Positions 60,260 to 64,000 of a DNA stretch of 64,000 nt are shown here, piece after piece. Within the stretch, counting starts at the first letter, position 1; each line of letters opens with the position of its first letter. The notes below the pieces were generated by a model, which saw nothing but the letters and a program-made list of their open reading frames with translations, ran no database searches and was not told the origin of the DNA. The translations under genes and the position numbers were made by a program. This DNA is from Stagnimonas sp. (GTDB lineage: Bacteria > Pseudomonadota > Gammaproteobacteria > Nevskiales > Nevskiaceae): assembly GCA_030696045.1 (NCBI GenBank), contig JAUYNO010000019.1, positions 34,222 through 98,221 on the forward strand, given 5' to 3'.

Positions 60260-61372
60260 TCAGCCTCCGAGCCGCTGGTAGCCACCGCCGTGACTGGCCG
60301 CCAGTCCGGCCAGTTCCAGGTGCAGCAGGGCGGCGTTGACGCTCGCCGCCGACAGCCCGCTGCTCGCCACCAGCCGGTCCACCGCCAGGGGCGCATCGCC
60401 CAGCAGGCTCAGCAGCTGCCGTGCCTCCGGATCCAGCGACTCCGGTCCGGGGCCGGAGGCCGACGGCACGGTCGGCCCGGCCTCGCGCAGCCAGGCGCCC
60501 AGGCGGGGAGCGAGTTCCAGCAGGATGTCGTCCACGCTCTCGACCAGCTTGGCGCCCTCGCGGATCAGCCGATGGCAGCCGCGCGCCAGCGGGTTGTGGA
60601 TGGAGCCGGGAATGGCGAACACCTCCCGCCCCTGTTCAGCCGCCAGCCGGGCGGTGATCAGGGAGCCGGAATCCTGCGAAGCCTCGACCACCAGCACGCC
60701 CAGGCTCAGCGCAGAAATGATCCGGTTGCGGCTGGGGAAATGCTGCCGCAGCGCGCCGGCGCCCGGCGCCAGCTCCGACACCAGCGCGCCGCCGCGCTGC
60801 ACCAGCTCGTGCGCCAGGGCCTTGTGGCGGGCCGGATAGACCCGGTCCAGGCCGGTGCCGCAGACCGCGATGGTGGCGCCGGCGGCGTCGAGCGCGCCCC
60901 GGTGGGCGGCGCCATCGACGCCGAGCGCCAGACCGCTGGTGACGATCAGCCCCCGGCGCGCCAGTTCGGCGGCGAAGGCGCGGGCATTGTCGAGACCCTG
61001 CGGCGTCGCCGCCCGGCTGCCGACCACCGCCAGCTGCGGTTGCGCCAGCAAGGCCGGGTCGCCGACCACGAACAGCGCCAGCGGCGGACTACTGATGCCG
61101 CGCAGGGCTTCCGGATAGAGCGGATCGCTGTAGCCGATCAGCCGGCGCGCCGGATCGGCCGCGAGCCAGGCGAGATCCGCCACCACCGCCGGATCGTCGT
61201 CCGCAGGCAGCGCCTCCCGGCGCTCGACACCGGCCTTGCGCCAGGCGGCGGCGGAGGCCTGCACCAAGCTTTCCACCGCACCGAAATGCCGCAGCAGGCG
61301 CAGCGCGGCGCCACTGCCGAGACCCGGCGCGCGGATCAGCCGTAGCCAGGGGGCTGCGGCCGAAGACGCCAC
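60260..61372 (-). CDS. dprA: DprA, DNA-processing and RecA-loading protein
   Basis: Binds incoming single-stranded DNA in natural transformation and loads RecA. The 370 residues have an N-terminal SAM-like part (LIRAPGLGSGAALRLLRHFG), the extended Rossmann fold (VVGSRAATPQGLDNARAFAAELARRGLIVTSGLALGVDGAAHRGAL, SELAPGAGALRQHFPSRNRIISALS, QDSGSLITARLAAEQGREVFAIPG) and a C-terminal winged helix. The start is GTG 61372. With pilMNOPQ in the same window, natural competence is plausible. Confidence 0.94.
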   Translation of the reverse strand: MASSAAAPWLRLIRAPGLGSGAALRLLRHFGAVESLVQASAAAWRKAGVERREALPADDDPAVVADLAWLAADPARRLIGYSDPLYPEALRGISSPPLALFVVGDPALLAQPQLAVVGSRAATPQGLDNARAFAAELARRGLIVTSGLALGVDGAAHRGALDAAGATIAVCGTGLDRVYPARHKALAHELVQRGGALVSELAPGAGALRQHFPSRNRIISALSLGVLVVEASQDSGSLITARLAAEQGREVFAIPGSIHNPLARGCHRLIREGAKLVESVDDILLELAPRLGAWLREAGPTVPSASGPGPESLDPEARQLLSLLGDAPLAVDRLVASSGLSAASVNAALLHLELAGLAASHGGGYQRLGG

Positions 61373-61385
61373 GAAGCCGCCCGGC

Positions 61386-62576
61386 TCAGCGGCCGGCAGT
61401 CGGGTCCGGCTTCTCGACCTTGTCGAGCAGGTGGATCGGTCGGGTCGCGGACATCACCAGGCCGTAGCAGAGCTTGGGCGAGACCTTGAACACCATCAGC
61501 TGGCCGGCGTACTGCTCGGGCAGGCTGACCATTTTCTTGGTGTAGGGGTCCCGCACCGAGCGCCGCGCCTGCAGGATCGACAGCACATGGCCGGGTTCGA
61601 TGCCGTGCAGCCCGCCCCGGTTGAGCGTGACGATCTGGTACTGCGCGATCTGCGAGACACCTTCAAACACCGAGATGATGCGGCCGCCGACCGGGCCCGC
61701 CGGGGCGTGCGGGTAGAAATTGGCCTGGAAGTTGTCCTCTTCCAGCGGCAGCAGGCGGTCGCCACGCAGCACCTCGCGGAAGGCCTGGGTCAACACCCCC
61801 TCGGCCGGCGCGCCGGGCACGCGCAGCTCGACTTCGCCGGTCGGAATCGCCTCGTAGCCCAGCAACTCGTTGGTGACCGGATCCTTGTAGGCATCGCCCT
61901 TGCGCACCACGGCGAAATCGGTCGGCGTGTCGGCCGGCAGCTTCTGGATGAACACGCCGATGCCCTCGGCGCCGAGCACATGGGAATCGGCGAAATCGAG
62001 GATGTAGGGCGCACGGTTGAGGGTTTCGGCGTCCACCACCCGTGGGCCGCGCAAGAAATTGCGGATGGCGTCGATCGGAATGCCCGGCACCGCCGAGCCC
62101 AGCGACACCTCGCGAACCTGCGGGCTCACCCGCTCCAGGCCGCTGCCGCCACGGGTCAGCACCGGCCGGCCCTTGAGATAGGCCAGTTCCAGCACATCGC
62201 CCGGGTAGATCAGGTGGGGATTGGCGATCTTGCCGTTGACGTACCACAGCTCCGGCCACTGCCAGGCATCGGCCAGGAATTTGTTGGAAATCTCCCAGAG
62301 GGTGTCGCCCTTCTTGACCACGTAGCGCAGCGGCGCGTCCTCGCGCAGGCCCAGCTCGGGCGCGGCCTCGCGCGCCATGAAGACATTGTCGACCGGCTCC
62401 AGGCCCTCGTCCGGGAAAGGCTCCGCCGGCTCGGCGACGGGCGGCTTGGGCGCCGTAGTCACGGTGTAAACCGGCTGCGCTGGCGTCGGCGCCGTGGCAC
62501 AGGCCGCCAGAACCGCCGCCGCTGCGCTCAGCGTGGCGACGCGGACAAGAGCTTCTATGGCTTTATACTGCGTCAT
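61386..62576 (-). CDS. LysM-domain lipoprotein
   Basis: A 396-residue predicted lipoprotein (LAAC, Cys26) with one LysM peptidoglycan-binding domain at about 83-132 (YVVKKGDTLWEISNKFLADAWQWPELWYVN and PHLIYPGDVLEL). The long C-terminal part (NFLRGPRVVDAETLNRAPYIL, GGRIISVFEGVSQIAQYQIVTLNRGG) is conserved next to dprA in many gammaproteobacteria. ATG 62576 gives the signal peptide. dprA follows after 13 bp, so the LysM gene is promoter-proximal. Confidence 0.92.
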   Translation of the reverse strand: MTQYKAIEALVRVATLSAAAAVLAACATAPTPAQPVYTVTTAPKPPVAEPAEPFPDEGLEPVDNVFMAREAAPELGLREDAPLRYVVKKGDTLWEISNKFLADAWQWPELWYVNGKIANPHLIYPGDVLELAYLKGRPVLTRGGSGLERVSPQVREVSLGSAVPGIPIDAIRNFLRGPRVVDAETLNRAPYILDFADSHVLGAEGIGVFIQKLPADTPTDFAVVRKGDAYKDPVTNELLGYEAIPTGEVELRVPGAPAEGVLTQAFREVLRGDRLLPLEEDNFQANFYPHAPAGPVGGRIISVFEGVSQIAQYQIVTLNRGGLHGIEPGHVLSILQARRSVRDPYTKKMVSLPEQYAGQLMVFKVSPKLCYGLVMSATRPIHLLDKVEKPDPTAGR

Positions 62577-62604
62577 CTCGGCGGCTCCCTCGGCAGCTGC
62601 GGCG

Positions 62605-62632
62605 ATTGTGGCACAAGTGCCTTCGTCGTCAA
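62605..62632 (-). promoter_or_regulatory. Likely promoter of the LysM-dprA genes
   Basis: On the minus strand TTGACG (62627-62632) and CACAAT (62605-62610) are 16 bp apart, 29 bp ahead of the LysM gene start, within the 121-bp region divergent to def. A short GGCAC-TT-GTGCC stem lies in the spacer. Confidence 0.5.
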
Positions 62633-62697
62633 ACGCTTGCGGAGGGAACTGCAAGCCTTTTCGCACATTCGCTGTCTGTTTTCTGGAGGCCACCGAC

Positions 62698-63207
62698 ATG
62701 GCCCTGCTCACCATCCTTCACGATCCCGATCCCCGTCTGCGCATCCCGGCCAAGCCGGTCAGCCGCTTCGATGCCGCCTTGCGCCGGCTGATCGAGGACA
62801 TGTTCGACACCATGTACGACGCCCCCGGTGTCGGCCTGGCCGCCACCCAGGTCGGCATCGCCCAGCGCATCGCGGTGATGGACTGCGCCGGCAAGGACGA
62901 GCCGCCGCAGAAGATCGTGATGATCAATCCCGAGATCAGCGAGGCCGAGGATCAGCAGGAGATGGAGGAAGGCTGCCTGTCCATCCCCGAGTACCGCGAC
63001 AAGGTGCGCCGCTACAACAAGCTGCACTTGCGCGCCCTGGATGCCGAAGGCAAGCCCTACGAGCTGCAGGCCGAGGGCCTGCTGGCGCAGGCGATCCAGC
63101 ACGAGATCGATCATCTCGACGGCAAGCTCTACATCGACCGCCTGTCCTCGCTGAAGCGCGAGCGCTACAAGAAGAAGCGCGACAAGCTCGCCAAGCACGC
63201 CGCATGA
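62698..63207 (+). CDS. def: Peptide deformylase
   Basis: Iron-dependent removal of the formyl group from new proteins. The 169 residues carry the three metal-site motifs [13 protein letters not shown] and [12 protein letters not shown] 62698 has TGGAGG upstream. fmt, which adds the formyl group to initiator tRNA, follows after 25 bp. Confidence 0.97.
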   Translation: MALLTILHDPDPRLRIPAKPVSRFDAALRRLIEDMFDTMYDAPGVGLAATQVGIAQRIAVMDCAGKDEPPQKIVMINPEISEAEDQQEMEEGCLSIPEYRDKVRRYNKLHLRALDAEGKPYELQAEGLLAQAIQHEIDHLDGKLYIDRLSSLKRERYKKKRDKLAKHAA

Positions 63208-63232
63208 GGCGCTCGCCGTCGGGAGTAAACCC

Positions 63233-64000
63233 CTGAAGCTGGTCTTTGCCGGAACCCCGGAGTTCTCGGTTGCCGCGCTCGACGCCCTGGTCGCCGCCGG
63301 GCACCGGATCGTCGGCGTCTACACCCAGCCCGACCGCCCCGCCGGCCGCGGCCGCAAGCTCAGCGCCTCGCCGGTGGCACTCCGCGCCGAGGCCTTGGGA
63401 CTGCCGCTGTTCAAGCCGGAATCGCTGCGCAAGCAGCCGGAGGCCATAGCAGCGCTACGCGCACTGGCCCCGGACGCGATGGTGGTGGTCGCCTATGGCC
63501 AAATCCTGCCGCAGAGCGTGCTCGACATCCCGCGCCTGGGCTGCCTCAACATCCACGCCAGCCTGCTGCCGCGCTGGCGCGGCGCGGCGCCGATCCACCG
63601 CGCCATCGAGGCCGGCGACGCGCAGACCGGCATCACCATCATGCAGATGGACGCGGGCCTGGACACCGGCGACATGCTGCTGCGCGAGGCGCTCGACATC
63701 GCGCCCGGCGAGAACACTGCCCGCCTGCACGACCGGCTGGCCGCGCTCGGCGGCCGCATGGTGGTCGAGGCGGTGGCGCAGATCGGGCAACTCACCCGCA
63801 CGCCGCAGCCCACCGAAGGCATCACCTACGCCCACAAGGTCGAGAAGCACGAAGCGCTGATCGACTGGACGCAGCCGGCCGCTGCCATCGTGCGCCGCGT
63901 CCTGGCCTTCGATCCGTTCCCCGGCGCCAACAGCCCGATCGGCGGCGAAACCGTCAAGCTCTGGGCCGCGCACGTGGCGGCCGGCGCTACAGGTGCCGCG
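63233..64000 (+). CDS. fmt: Methionyl-tRNA formyltransferase (3' end beyond the window; CTG start)
   Basis: Formylates initiator Met-tRNA with 10-formyl-THF. The visible 256 residues begin [18 protein letters not shown] and include [15 protein letters not shown], the catalytic [20 protein letters not shown] and [11 protein letters not shown]. The C-terminal OB domain is cut off at the window end. In this frame there is no ATG, GTG or TTG between the family N-terminus and well upstream. The only candidate is CTG 63233, with GGGAG seven bases before it, giving the expected (f)M-K-L-V-F-A-G-T-P start. Confidence 0.93.
   Translation, partial: MKLVFAGTPEFSVAALDALVAAGHRIVGVYTQPDRPAGRGRKLSASPVALRAEALGLPLFKPESLRKQPEAIAALRALAPDAMVVVAYGQILPQSVLDIPRLGCLNIHASLLPRWRGAAPIHRAIEAGDAQTGITIMQMDAGLDTGDMLLREALDIAPGENTARLHDRLAALGGRMVVEAVAQIGQLTRTPQPTEGITYAHKVEKHEALIDWTQPAAAIVRRVLAFDPFPGANSPIGGETVKLWAAHVAAGATGAA

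Overview
The window is a gene-dense, GC-rich stretch of bacterial chromosome with short gaps and many stop/start overlaps. Gene content and order point to a gammaproteobacterium, most likely of the Xanthomonadales (Lysobacterales) type. Pointers are pilMNOPQ-aroK-aroB, the block LysM protein/dprA/smg/topA/tsaC/hemF divergent from def-fmt, an imuA-imuB-dnaE2 mutasome cassette, zinc-independent L31, a short-form malic enzyme, a TonB receptor next to a TPR-sulfotransferase, and many palindromic repeats. This assignment is inference from gene order and protein signatures. No rRNA, tRNA, CRISPR array, prophage or transposase gene was seen, and no gene-free stretch exceeds 300 bases.

Layout: 0-5.3 kb, imuA-imuB-dnaE2 (error-prone repair). 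5.3-7.8 kb, a nested palindrome, then rdgB-hemW-CPXCG protein, with repeats embedded in rdgB and hemW. 7.8-10 kb, an AraC regulator divergent from a small monooxygenase-like gene, a small membrane protein and rpmE2. 10-12.7 kb, malic enzyme and citrate synthase. 12.7-19.5 kb (minus), CsbD protein, a nucleotidyltransferase-like gene, PBP1A, an acyltransferase, and ccdA-ccdB-pyrF-hemE as one tight run. 19.6-26.7 kb (minus), hrpA with a heptamer-repeat insertion and a large lipoprotein fusing a beta-helix to a CXXCH domain. 26.9-33.4 kb, yceH and tal, then a TonB receptor and a TPR-sulfotransferase separated by a 272-bp multi-hairpin palindrome, then a small holin-like membrane protein. 33.4-39.6 kb, gltB-gltD. 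39.6-50.5 kb (minus), pilMNOPQ, an Ig-like lipoprotein, aroK, aroB, dgt. 50.5-54.3 kb (minus), a lipid-modification cluster (flavin oxidoreductase, DUF1365, Cfa-like methyltransferase, small membrane protein). 54.3-59.6 kb (minus), topA-tsaC-hemF-ACT protein-oxyR. 59.7-64 kb, smg, dprA and a LysM lipoprotein divergent from def and fmt; fmt runs off the end and appears to start with CTG.

Most genes are conserved housekeeping functions: translation start chemistry, tRNA modification, heme synthesis, aromatic amino acid and glutamate synthesis, peptidoglycan synthesis, type IV pili and DNA uptake, and oxidative-stress response.

The most unusual signal is a set of inverted-repeat elements. Two intergenic ones (5346-5512 and 31155-31426) share three colinear 9-mers and look like relatives. 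Three others sit in frame inside rdgB, hemW and hrpA, and their lengths account for those proteins being longer than their families. Other points of note are a toxin-antitoxin pair lying 3 bp ahead of pyrF-hemE, a terminator-bounded Ig-like lipoprotein inside the pil-aro operon, and the beta-helix/CXXCH lipoprotein fusion of unknown function.
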